Program-made: the position numbers and the translations under genes | Notes under the pieces: generated by a model | Databases searched by the model: none | What the model was told of the DNA's origin: nothing | The model's input: the letters and a program-made list of their open reading frames with translations, nothing else | DNA from: Pedobacter hiemivivus | Lineage (GTDB): Bacteria > Bacteroidota > Bacteroidia > Sphingobacteriales > Sphingobacteriaceae | Direction of reading: 5' to 3' | NCBI RefSeq assembly: GCF_004331685.1 | Contig: NZ_SJSM01000029.1 | Location: 1 to 60,466 of the forward strand | DNA length: 60,466 nt | Shown here: positions 20,701 through 27,620 of the stretch, piece by piece | Position numbering within the stretch: position 1 is the first letter of the stretch | How the letters are laid out: each line of letters begins with the position of its first letter

Positions 20701-20964
20701 GGCATTACTTTCTGTCTTTAGTGTATAATTTCCGTTTGCATCAGTCACCGCTCCCCCGCCTGCCGAACTTTTAATCGTTGCGCCAATAATGGCCTCACCA
20801 TTTGAATCCACAACCTTTCCGGTGATGTTAATTGGTGCCAGCATTCCTTTCGCGGTAACAGCATCACCGGTGCAAACCAGTAAGACTATAAAAACAGAAG
20901 CAAGCAACGTTTTTGCAACCCTTAGACTTAAAAGGTTACATTTTTTGAGTTTGAGTTTGATCAT
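17797..20964 (-). CDS. susC: SusC/RagA family TonB-dependent outer membrane transporter
   Basis: A 1055-residue outer membrane receptor. After a signal peptide (about 40 residues) come a carboxypeptidase D-like regulatory domain (INITGKVVDSNGEAIIGATI), the SusC box NDVVVIGYGTQKRKDVTGAI at the plug start (~residue 123), a plug with VRGQNSINANISPLIVLDGV, and a beta-barrel ending in the typical aromatic C-terminus (FGLNVGF). There is no FecR-interacting N-terminal extension. It imports oligosaccharides captured by SusD using TonB energy. First gene of the minus-strand operon; promoter and putative LacI operators lie just upstream. Confidence 0.96.
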   Translation of the reverse strand: MIKLKLKKCNLLSLRVAKTLLASVFIVLLVCTGDAVTAKGMLAPINITGKVVDSNGEAIIGATIKSSAGGGAVTDANGNYTLKTESNATLTFSFIGYVSQEIKINNRTKINITLASSLNQLNDVVVIGYGTQKRKDVTGAITTIRLEDSPKSAVPFINPLEAMQGTAGINIGPSTSAGATPNIVVRGQNSINANISPLIVLDGVIFNGNLNDINMNDIATYDILKDASSAAIYGSRSANGVVLITTKRGRTDKPTINFSTYYGIQNWTRVPEMRKGEDFLQWRKDNLSIRGTDISDITKVLSPLELKAYNEGHELDWMDEVSQYAPIGNYQLSVSGKTNNLNYYFSGGYLNQKGVMYNDSFKKPNFTVKLENNITDWLSYGVNGYYSSLDYSGYSPGLYMATYMSPYSYKYVEGREGDLLQRYPAGNTSLFNPLWGNNTELTRGVYDDNLERSYSIQGTGFLNIKVPFIKGLNYRFDVTGRKSTSDLANFHHEGAEVNTLVPAQIANPTQFLNKTSGFKDNEVSSSWLINNLLSYTRSFGQHNIDALLGYTRESYQSETVRLNGLDFTNAGTTALSYNGLEFATTKTGYTRNGGYANVGYIGRLNYNYAQKYYATLNVRRDGFSAFAEGHKFGWFPGGSVAWALSEEGFMKSLKFVNYLKARISYGNTGNQGIAPLATQALVDPGFTVFGSTSTAYMTPSTLANEILTWEKTAALNFGLDFSLFDNRVSGNIDVYKSKTTDQLLVRGLPVFTGFSKVNANMGEVQNKGIEITVNTVNIKSEGGFKWQSGLSFWMNRNKLVHLYGTDVDGNGIEDDNVGLSLFIGKSLGANYDYTVDGIVQSSDTEYMNKYKTQSGVNIFAPGDLKIRDLNNDGVIDPKDRSIIGYGKENFNFNISNTFMYKNFQLYFSINSIVGGGKNNFFSSTNLRGLNPGQTLPTQANWLNDEYWMPDRESNKNPRPNYSNPYGYGFYQSRTFARLQNASLSYTFPKPITEKLKVNDLKAFVSGTNLITLTGWTGLDPANGAQIGGNGGSSSSTVNTSLPLMRTVSFGLNVGF

Positions 20965-21012
20965 ACTTCAAGGTTTTAGATTGATTAATCTTTCTATTTG
21001 GTTATTGTTGTA

Positions 21013-21051
21013 TTTCCACAGGACCACTCGTCTGGTCTTGGTTCGTGGAAA
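21013..21051 (-). promoter_or_regulatory. nested hairpin in susC 5' leader
   Basis: TTTCCAC (21013-21019) pairs with GTGGAAA (21045-21051). Inside it, AGGACCA (21020-21026) pairs with TGGTCTT (21033-21039), including one G-U pair on one strand. The structure would sit in the susC mRNA leader, about 50 nt before the ATG at 20964. It could be an mRNA-stabilising or attenuating element; no T-run follows it on the minus strand. Confidence 0.5.
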
Positions 21052-21071
21052 AAATTGGCACTCAGATCGAA

Positions 21072-21085
21072 AGTGTGCGAACACA
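21072..21085. promoter_or_regulatory. putative LacI-family operator O1
   Basis: AGTGTGCGAACACA, a pseudo-palindrome (GTGT-G-CG-A-ACAC) with the central CG typical of LacI-family operators. It lies just downstream of the predicted susC transcription start, where a bound repressor would block the polymerase. Confidence 0.7.
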
Positions 21086-21107
21086 TAGTCACCCCCTCAT
21101 GCTTACA

Positions 21108-21115
21108 CAAACATA
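21108..21115 (-). promoter_or_regulatory. susC promoter -7 element
   Basis: Reads TATGTTTG on the minus strand, an exact match to the Bacteroidota -7 consensus TAnnTTTG. Predicted start is about 5 nt downstream, giving a leader of roughly 140 nt. The -33 element is weak, but TTG or TTCG sequences overlap operator O2, so a repressor there would block it. Confidence 0.6.
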
Positions 21116-21127
21116 ATAAATTATTAA

Positions 21128-21141
21128 TGTGTGCGAACACA
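21128..21141. promoter_or_regulatory. putative LacI-family operator O2
   Basis: TGTGTGCGAACACA: half-sites TGTGT and ACACA around a central CG. It sits between the two divergent -7 elements and overlaps the -33 region of the susC promoter. It shares 13 of 14 bases with O1. Confidence 0.75.
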
Positions 21142-21178
21142 ATTTTGAAAATATTTTTTATTAACGGTTTTTTGTTGT

Positions 21179-21186
21179 TATGTTTG
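21179..21186 (+). promoter_or_regulatory. candidate -7 element for the DUF6067 gene
   Basis: TATGTTTG on the plus strand, matching TAnnTTTG and identical to the susC -7 element. It would give a leader of about 135 nt to the ATG at 21324. No clear -33 TTTG at the right spacing. Confidence 0.5.
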
Positions 21187-21323
21187 GTTATTGCGTTTCT
21201 ATTTTCAGCAACAACCGGAAGGAAGAAAAAAAAGAATATACAATCTACCTCTAAACCCTCTGAAAAGCATAAACCATAACAACCAGATATAAACCAACGA
21301 TTTGTTTTAATAAATCAACTTGT

Positions 21324-24026
21324 ATGAAAAAATCACTATTCCTTTCTCTGATGCTAATTGCCCCCATTGTGTACGGACAAAACAAGGACAAACTTCTTCA
21401 TGCTATAGATGTAGATGCCATACGGGAAACAAAACTCACTGGATATATAGGATTAGGACCAACCATAATGTCGAAACCCGCAAAAACGGAACAAACAAAT
21501 AGCTTATTAAGAAAATTTCCCGCGAAAGCATATTTTACTTTTCCTGAAAGCCGGGAAAATCCAATCAGGTTACTGGACAGCCTTCCTGAAAAATGGACAA
21601 ACTATTCTGCAACAGAACTTGTGTCATTTAAGGGCAGTGCTCAGCCAGGAGAATATTACGTCTTTCAAATCGGACTGTACGCTCCTACTCAGCCCTTAAA
21701 AAATATAAAAGTCCGCTTTTCTCCACTAAGTAATAGCAAGGGTCAATCGATACAAGATGTCACTTGTTTCAATAGCGGTGGAATCTCTTTCAAAGGTGAA
21801 CCTTTTTCAAAAGCACTACAGGCGCAAGCAAAAACAGTATTACCATTATGGTTTGGGATTCAAGTACCTGAAGATTTCAAGGGAACATATAAAGGCGTAG
21901 TTGAGATTTCAGCAGCAGGAAAGCCTAATACAACAGTACATATATCAATTGATGTAAATGGAGACATCATTGCAAATCATGGATATAATGACGAAACAAA
22001 GCTATCTCGGTTAGCCTGGCTAAATACAAAAGTTGCCCTCGACAATGGCATAACCAATGGTTTTAAACAGGTTGACAGAGCACAAAAAACAATTTCTATA
22101 CTGGGTAGAACCATAAAACTGACTGATCAGGGCTTACCAATGGACATTCAGACTTATTTTGATAAAAATAATGAACTGATCCTTCCTAAGGGTGAACCAA
22201 TCATTGCCGCAGCCATCCAGTTTATTGTAACACAAAATGGCAAAGACCTGCTCCTTAAAGCAAGTCCATTAAAGTTTGAAGATCACTTCCCCGCATCTAC
22301 ACGGTGGGAAACCACATTAACGAATGGCGACATCAGCATTTTAGTGAAGGGCCGTGCAGATTACGATGGTTTTATCGGTTATAGCGCTACAGTCAGCGCA
22401 TCACGAGATATTCCAGTTGATGACATCAGACTACAGATACCTATGCGTCCAGAAAAGGCAACCTATATGATGGGACTTGACAAAGACGGTGGTTTTAGTC
22501 CGAAAGAATGGAAATGGAAATGGGATGTAATTGAAAAACACCAGGATGAGGTATGGATGGGCGCAGTAAACGGAGGTCTTAAAGTAAAATTAAAGGGCAA
22601 AAACTATCAGAGACAACTGGTTAACTTGTACTATCCATTTGGACCACTACATGAACCCGAATCCTGGGGAAACAACCACAAGGGCGGTGTAGATATCTAT
22701 CATCAGGATAAAACAGTAATGATCAAGGCTTATTCTGGTCAGCGTGTTTTAAAAAAGGGTGAAACCTATCAATTTGATGCTGAATTCCTGGTAACTCCGT
22801 TTAAGCTGATCAATAAAGACATCCAGTTTAACGACCGCTATTATCATTCTGATATTGACACCACCAGCAACACCATCAAATTAGCAGTAGAACATGGTGC
22901 CAACATCATCAATGTACACCATAAAAAAGATATTTATCCATTTCTGGATTATCCTTTTGCGAATGACAATGTGCCAGACCTAAAAGCTTTTATAGACAGC
23001 ACACATACAAAAGGAATAAAAACAAAGATCTACTACACCACTCGTGAGATCAGTGTAAATGCACCCGAATTGTGGGCCATGCGCGCATTGGGCGATGAAA
23101 TCATTTATCCCGGACCTGGTATGGCAACCAGAACCCTGGTAAACCCAAATGGCGTACACCCCTGGCTAGGACAAAATCTAAAAAAAGATTTCATACCAGG
23201 CTGGGTAGCCACATTTACCTCCGGAAAATACAAAGGAAGGCAGGATTTGGCCGTACTAACAAGACCGGATTCCCGATTAAACAACTTCTTCCTTGGTGGG
23301 CTCGAATGGATGTGTAAAGAACTAAACATTGACGGGATCTACATGGATGATCTGGCATTGGATCGTGAAACAATGCAAAGAACCCGTAAAATTCTGGAAA
23401 GAGATAGGCCCGGTGCTAAAATTGACATGCACACCTGGAACCATTTCAACAAGTACGCTAAATGGGCATCCTCCCTAAATCTGTATATGGATATGCTACC
23501 TTATATTGACCATTTATGGGTTGGTGAAGCAAGGGATTACGACCGCTCATCAGACTATTGGCTCATAGAAGTTAGCGGCGTGCCTTTCGGCCTTTCTTCA
23601 CAAATGTTAAATAAAGGCGGAAATCCATGGCGAGGAATGGTATTTGGCATTACCAATAGATTAGGCTGGTTCAAAGCAAAAACACCAGAACACATCTGGA
23701 AATTCTGGGATGACTACCACATAGAAAGAAAGCAAATGATTGGCTTCTGGAACAATGAAATCCCTGTTAAAACCAACAACAACAAGACTGAAGCGACCAT
23801 TTTTAAGGGTAAAGACGAGGTGATTATTGCCTTAGCAAACTGGACAGCAGAACCACAAAAATGTAAGCTAAACATAGACTGGAATGCGCTTGGTTTCTCA
23901 GAAAATGAAGTAACAGCTGAAATACCTGAAATTATTGAATTCCAGTCGGCCAAAAAAATTGACATTAAAAACGAGATCAGTCTGGAAGGAGAAAAAGGAT
24001 TCCTTATTGTCCTGAAGAGAAAATAG
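21324..24026 (+). CDS. DUF6067/GH123-like glycoside hydrolase domain protein
   Basis: A 900-residue exported protein (signal MKKSLFLSLMLIAPIVYGQ). The block LSRLAWLNTKVALDNGITNG, followed by ISILGRTIKLTDQGLPMDIQ, is the start of the large catalytic region known as DUF6067 (glycoside hydrolase domain-containing, GH123-related in my recollection). The C-terminal barrel has KTKIYYTTREIS, LNIDGIYMDDLALDRETMQR with a DD pair as probable catalytic or binding acids, and IDMHTWNHFN. The sugar specificity is unknown. First gene of a two-gene plus-strand operon with the beta-helix protein; divergent from susC across a shared, probably LacI-controlled region. Confidence 0.78.
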   Translation: MKKSLFLSLMLIAPIVYGQNKDKLLHAIDVDAIRETKLTGYIGLGPTIMSKPAKTEQTNSLLRKFPAKAYFTFPESRENPIRLLDSLPEKWTNYSATELVSFKGSAQPGEYYVFQIGLYAPTQPLKNIKVRFSPLSNSKGQSIQDVTCFNSGGISFKGEPFSKALQAQAKTVLPLWFGIQVPEDFKGTYKGVVEISAAGKPNTTVHISIDVNGDIIANHGYNDETKLSRLAWLNTKVALDNGITNGFKQVDRAQKTISILGRTIKLTDQGLPMDIQTYFDKNNELILPKGEPIIAAAIQFIVTQNGKDLLLKASPLKFEDHFPASTRWETTLTNGDISILVKGRADYDGFIGYSATVSASRDIPVDDIRLQIPMRPEKATYMMGLDKDGGFSPKEWKWKWDVIEKHQDEVWMGAVNGGLKVKLKGKNYQRQLVNLYYPFGPLHEPESWGNNHKGGVDIYHQDKTVMIKAYSGQRVLKKGETYQFDAEFLVTPFKLINKDIQFNDRYYHSDIDTTSNTIKLAVEHGANIINVHHKKDIYPFLDYPFANDNVPDLKAFIDSTHTKGIKTKIYYTTREISVNAPELWAMRALGDEIIYPGPGMATRTLVNPNGVHPWLGQNLKKDFIPGWVATFTSGKYKGRQDLAVLTRPDSRLNNFFLGGLEWMCKELNIDGIYMDDLALDRETMQRTRKILERDRPGAKIDMHTWNHFNKYAKWASSLNLYMDMLPYIDHLWVGEARDYDRSSDYWLIEVSGVPFGLSSQMLNKGGNPWRGMVFGITNRLGWFKAKTPEHIWKFWDDYHIERKQMIGFWNNEIPVKTNNNKTEATIFKGKDEVIIALANWTAEPQKCKLNIDWNALGFSENEVTAEIPEIIEFQSAKKIDIKNEISLEGEKGFLIVLKRK

Positions 24027-24045
24027 CAATTAAACACGTTTATTG

Positions 24046-26193
24046 ATGAGAAAGACACTTACAGGCTTACTGCTTTTAAACATGGCTATCACCATATCGG
24101 GATTTGCCCAGCAGCAGATTGAAATATATGTATCCCCGAATGGCAAACCTAATGCTAGAGGAAAAATTAAGAGCCCGGTAGCTACGCTTGAAAAAGCAAT
24201 AGCATTGGCCGATAAACAAAGTAAGAAAAAGAAAATACCTGTAGCGATCATTTTGCGAGCTGGTGTGTACCCACTTTCTTCAACCTTGGAAATCGTAAAA
24301 GGCAAAACATGGAACTCAGGAATGCCACTTACCATAAAATCTTATGATAATGAAAAGGCAATTGTTCATGGCGGCAGGGTTGTTCCCATGAACTTAATCA
24401 ACCCTGTATCTGATGAGGGATTCCTAAACCGTTTCTTACCTGAAGTAAAAGATAAAATCAGACAAGTATCCCTAACAGCTGCGGGCATACACAATATCGG
24501 AAAACTAAGAATGATTGGCTTTACAAGAGGCTATGCGCCTGCCCCATTAGAGATATTCGCCAACGATCAACCAGGCACAATAGCGAGATGGCCAAATAAA
24601 GGAAGTATACCTATTCACACGGTATTGGACACTGGATCTATCTCAAGATGGGGAGATTCCACCAACCGGGGCGGTGTATTTACCTACAAAGACATTAATC
24701 GACCATCTAAATGGAAACAGCCTGATCAGGCATGGATCTCAGGTTTTTTCCGATGGGGATATGCGGAAGATGCCCTTCCTTTGAAGAGTATTGACACCGT
24801 AAACAAAACAATTTCCTCGCTTAAACCCCATCCCTATGGCTTTGCCACCGGCAAGCCATGGAGATCCTGGTACGCCTATAACCTACCAGAAGAAATTGAC
24901 CTTCCGGGAGAATATTATGTAGATGCAGCTACTAAAACCCTTTACTTTTTACCACCTGCAAACCTGGAAAAACTCGAAATATCAGAACTGGAAACACCCA
25001 TGTTTGCTATTGAGGATGTGCAGAATGTGAACATCAAGAACCTTAGCTTCACTTGTAGCAGGGGAATTGGCATCACCATGGAACGAACTGAAAACGTAGT
25101 CATTGACGGGTGCAAGTTTACCAACCTTGGCCTTGTCGCTGTTTTTATGGGCAAAGGGGTCGAATTGGAATCAGATAGCCTAAGCGTATACGCCGTAAAA
25201 CCAGCATCCAGACAAATAGGTAGTCTTTTCCAATATGTTTATGAAAATACCGTATTCAACCGCGAAGCCGGAAAAAACAATGGAATCATCAATTCCGAAG
25301 CCTACAATATGGGCTCCGGTTGCTTCTTGATCAGCGGGGGCGACCGGCTGACACTAGAACCAGGGAATAACTACATAAAAAACTGCAGTGCACACGACTA
25401 TAACCGACTTGAACGGACCTACAGACCTGGAATATGGGTCACTGGTGTCGGCAATTCTGTTTCTAACTGTGAAATTTATAACGCGCCATCTTTTGGTTTG
25501 ACCTTACACGGTAACAATCACCTCGTAGAATACAATAACCTTCATCATATCGTCATGGATTCTGATGATATGGGCGCATTATATTACGGCCGAAACCCGT
25601 CGGAAAGAGGACATATTGTACGCTATAACTATTTTCACCATATCGGCGGTGTGCATAAAACGATGGCCATTTACCATGATGATGGCGCTTGTGGCATGGA
25701 AGTATACGGCAATGTGTTTTATAAAGCAGGTACAGTTGCAGGTTTCATCGGCGGCGGTAGAGACAATTCCTACCATAATAACATTTTCATTGAAACGCCC
25801 TATGTTGCACATATTGACGACCGCCTGAAACATTGGGCTAAAGCAATGCTAATAAAAGATGGCACATTCCAAAAAAGATTAGAAGCCGTAAACTACAAAA
25901 AACCACCCTACGCTATCCAATACCCACAATTACCGAATTACTTTGAAGACGATCCAGAACTACCAAAACGAAATCCATTCTCAAAAAACCTATTTGTTAA
26001 AATGGGGAAACGAGTAGAAGGAAAAGCAAGCCTACTCCCTTTTATGGACAACAACTACGAAACTACTGAAGATCCTGGCTTTGAAGATTACACTAAAGAA
26101 AACTTTAAACTGAGAAAAGATGCCGCGGTATGGCAAAAAATCCCGGGCTTCATAGACATTCCATTTGAAAAGATAGGCTACAAGAATCTTTAA
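24046..26193 (+). CDS. secreted right-handed parallel beta-helix protein
   Basis: A 715-residue exported protein with signal peptide MRKTLTGLLLLNMAITISGF. The opening IEIYVSPNGKPNARGKIKSP and VAIILRAGVYPLSSTLEIVK is the usual start of pectate-lyase-fold enzymes in carbohydrate loci (GH141-like or PL-like). Repeated coil motifs follow around residues 330-590 (for example NVNIKNLSFTCSRGIGITME, GNNHLVEYNNLHHIVMDSDD, RYNYFHHIGG, YGNVFYKAG). The ATG at 24046 directly follows an in-frame TTG; the ATG gives the better signal. It begins 19 nt after the DUF6067 gene. Its stop overlaps the convergent lacI stop by 4 nt (26190-26193). Confidence 0.85.
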   Translation: MRKTLTGLLLLNMAITISGFAQQQIEIYVSPNGKPNARGKIKSPVATLEKAIALADKQSKKKKIPVAIILRAGVYPLSSTLEIVKGKTWNSGMPLTIKSYDNEKAIVHGGRVVPMNLINPVSDEGFLNRFLPEVKDKIRQVSLTAAGIHNIGKLRMIGFTRGYAPAPLEIFANDQPGTIARWPNKGSIPIHTVLDTGSISRWGDSTNRGGVFTYKDINRPSKWKQPDQAWISGFFRWGYAEDALPLKSIDTVNKTISSLKPHPYGFATGKPWRSWYAYNLPEEIDLPGEYYVDAATKTLYFLPPANLEKLEISELETPMFAIEDVQNVNIKNLSFTCSRGIGITMERTENVVIDGCKFTNLGLVAVFMGKGVELESDSLSVYAVKPASRQIGSLFQYVYENTVFNREAGKNNGIINSEAYNMGSGCFLISGGDRLTLEPGNNYIKNCSAHDYNRLERTYRPGIWVTGVGNSVSNCEIYNAPSFGLTLHGNNHLVEYNNLHHIVMDSDDMGALYYGRNPSERGHIVRYNYFHHIGGVHKTMAIYHDDGACGMEVYGNVFYKAGTVAGFIGGGRDNSYHNNIFIETPYVAHIDDRLKHWAKAMLIKDGTFQKRLEAVNYKKPPYAIQYPQLPNYFEDDPELPKRNPFSKNLFVKMGKRVEGKASLLPFMDNNYETTEDPGFEDYTKENFKLRKDAAVWQKIPGFIDIPFEKIGYKNL

Positions 26194-27266
26194 AACCTAT
26201 TGTATAACATAGAATCTTCAATATAATAGTTCAGGTTTTCTTTAGTCACAATATCCAATGGAAGGAATTTTATGGCAGAAATCTCCTTTTTAAACACCAG
26301 GTGGCTTACCAGCTGATTGATACCCCAATACCCCTGACCTAAAGGATTTTGGTTAATTAAAAAGCTAATCGCTCCTTTATTCAGGTAATGCAGATTCTGA
26401 GGAATAAGGTCATACCCAACTATTCTGATGTGATTTATGAATTTCTGTTCAAAATATTTGGCTATTTCAAAGGCTTTGGAAGTCGTTACAAAACAGAATT
26501 GTAGTTGTGGATTACTTTCAAATATGGAATCCAGTTGTTCTACAAACATCGCATAGTTCCTGAGATTTAGCTCCGCTTTGATGATCTCATATTGATGATC
26601 AAGATTATTCTGAATAAAGTAATTCCTTAATCCTTGCTCTTTCTTGGTAAGGTGCGCTGAATTACTGATCTCTTCATCAATATGAGCGATTAATATGGAT
26701 GAGCCCTGTGGTTGTCCGTAATGAATCAATTTGCCGGCTACTTGTCCGCTCTGATAAGAATCCTGACCGATGTAACTAAGCGGATCAAACTCGGCAATCT
26801 GCGTATTGAACAACACAAAAGGTATTTCCTGTTTTTTCCATGCTTCAAAAAATGGAAGTACTTCACGGTAAAACATTGGCGCCAATAAGATCCCATCCGG
26901 ATTTAACTTACTCGCCTCTTCTGCCTTCTTGACAAATGAAGTAGCATCATAAGGATTGAACATACACAGCGTTACTTTTACCCCATATTGTCTTGCTTCC
27001 TTAGCCGCCTTTTGGATACCTGCCTTTGGATCGAGCCAATAGGCATCATACCGCGGATCACCAATTAGTGCAACAAAATGATATTCCTTTTTAGTTCCAA
27101 GCGCACGAGCCATCAAGTTAGGCTCATAATTCATCTCCTCTATAATCTTGAGAATCCGTTCTTTTACTTTTTCTGAAACATTCCCCCGATCGTGCAATAC
27201 CCGATCAACAGTACCTGCAGATACCTTTGCTTTGGCGGCTATATCCTTAATACGGATGTTCTTCAT
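26190..27266 (-). CDS. LacI-family transcriptional regulator
   Basis: A 358-residue repressor-type protein. Residues 1-60 form the LacI helix-turn-helix and hinge (IRIKDIAAKAKVSAGTVDRV, then MNYEPNLMARALG, whose Leu would intercalate at a central CG). The rest is a periplasmic-binding-protein-like sensor domain (DGILLAPMFYREVLPFFEAW, RIVGYDLIPQNLHYLNKGAI). The ATG at 27264-27266 opens the HTH as in homologues; an upstream extension is unlikely. The matching TGTGT-N-CG-N-ACACA sites in the two neighbouring promoter regions make this their likely ligand-controlled regulator. The inducer is unknown. A LacI regulator beside a SusCD pair is less usual than HTCS or ECF control. Confidence 0.92.
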   Translation of the reverse strand: MKNIRIKDIAAKAKVSAGTVDRVLHDRGNVSEKVKERILKIIEEMNYEPNLMARALGTKKEYHFVALIGDPRYDAYWLDPKAGIQKAAKEARQYGVKVTLCMFNPYDATSFVKKAEEASKLNPDGILLAPMFYREVLPFFEAWKKQEIPFVLFNTQIAEFDPLSYIGQDSYQSGQVAGKLIHYGQPQGSSILIAHIDEEISNSAHLTKKEQGLRNYFIQNNLDHQYEIIKAELNLRNYAMFVEQLDSIFESNPQLQFCFVTTSKAFEIAKYFEQKFINHIRIVGYDLIPQNLHYLNKGAISFLINQNPLGQGYWGINQLVSHLVFKKEISAIKFLPLDIVTKENLNYYIEDSMLYNRF

Positions 27267-27371
27267 TTCCTTGTTGTATTTTATAATATAGTTGAGCACA
27301 TTAATTATTTCTGATTTTACTCAGCCGAATTCCAGAATTAGGCTGTAGCCAGAGTTCCAAAAAAAATTTAA

Positions 27372-27379
27372 CAAATGTA
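27372..27379 (-). promoter_or_regulatory. lacI -7 element
   Basis: Reads TACATTTG on the minus strand, matching TAnnTTTG. Predicted leader to the lacI ATG is about 100 nt and contains the imperfect palindrome at 27322-27345. Confidence 0.5.
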
Positions 27380-27505
27380 TCTAATTAGTTCGTAACATAA
27401 TTAAAAATAAAAAGCATTTTTTTTAAATCGACACGCTCCGATATTAAAATGTATACGCATTACAATTAAAACTAATTATATCGCTTATTTAGATATAAAA
27501 CACAT

Positions 27506-27519
27506 TGTGTCCGCACACA
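27506..27519. promoter_or_regulatory. putative LacI-family operator O3
   Basis: TGTGTCCGCACACA: the same half-sites and central CG as O1 and O2, with different flanking single bases, so it is fully symmetric at TGTGT/ACACA. It lies 16 nt upstream of the -33 element of the DUF5107 operon. Confidence 0.75.
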
Positions 27520-27535
27520 TTTTTTATTATAAACC

Positions 27536-27566
27536 TTGTTTCTTAATTATTTCTTAGTTAAGTTTG
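27536..27566 (+). promoter_or_regulatory. promoter of the DUF5107-PhyH-MFS operon
   Basis: TTG at 27536-27538 and TAAGTTTG at 27559-27566, separated by 20 nt, a good match to the Bacteroidota TTTG/TAnnTTTG promoter. Because transcription would begin near 27570, starts upstream of that can be excluded. Confidence 0.6.
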
Positions 27567-27620
27567 ATCATACCAAATATGCTGAGTTTACATGCAGCCC
27601 TGCTCTACCAAGACAAGCAA

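Larger units (their letters stand above)
20965..21323. other. divergent control region of the carbohydrate locus
   Basis: A 359-bp spacer between susC and the DUF6067 gene. It contains, from left to right, a nested hairpin in the susC leader, one operator-like pseudo-palindrome, a minus-strand -7 element, a second operator-like site and a plus-strand -7 element. A spurious open frame runs through it, with no coding character. Confidence 0.75.
27267..27620. other. divergent control region between lacI and the DUF5107 gene
   Basis: About 354 bp, very AT-rich. It holds a 24-bp imperfect palindrome (CAGCC at 27322-27326, GGCTG at 27341-27345), a minus-strand -7 element for lacI, one operator-like site and a plus-strand promoter. 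No gene seen inside. Confidence 0.65.

Noticed and set aside
27322..27345. Imperfect palindrome as a further LacI operator
   Set aside because: It lacks TGTGT half-sites and a central CG at the right spacing; it could be a leader hairpin instead.
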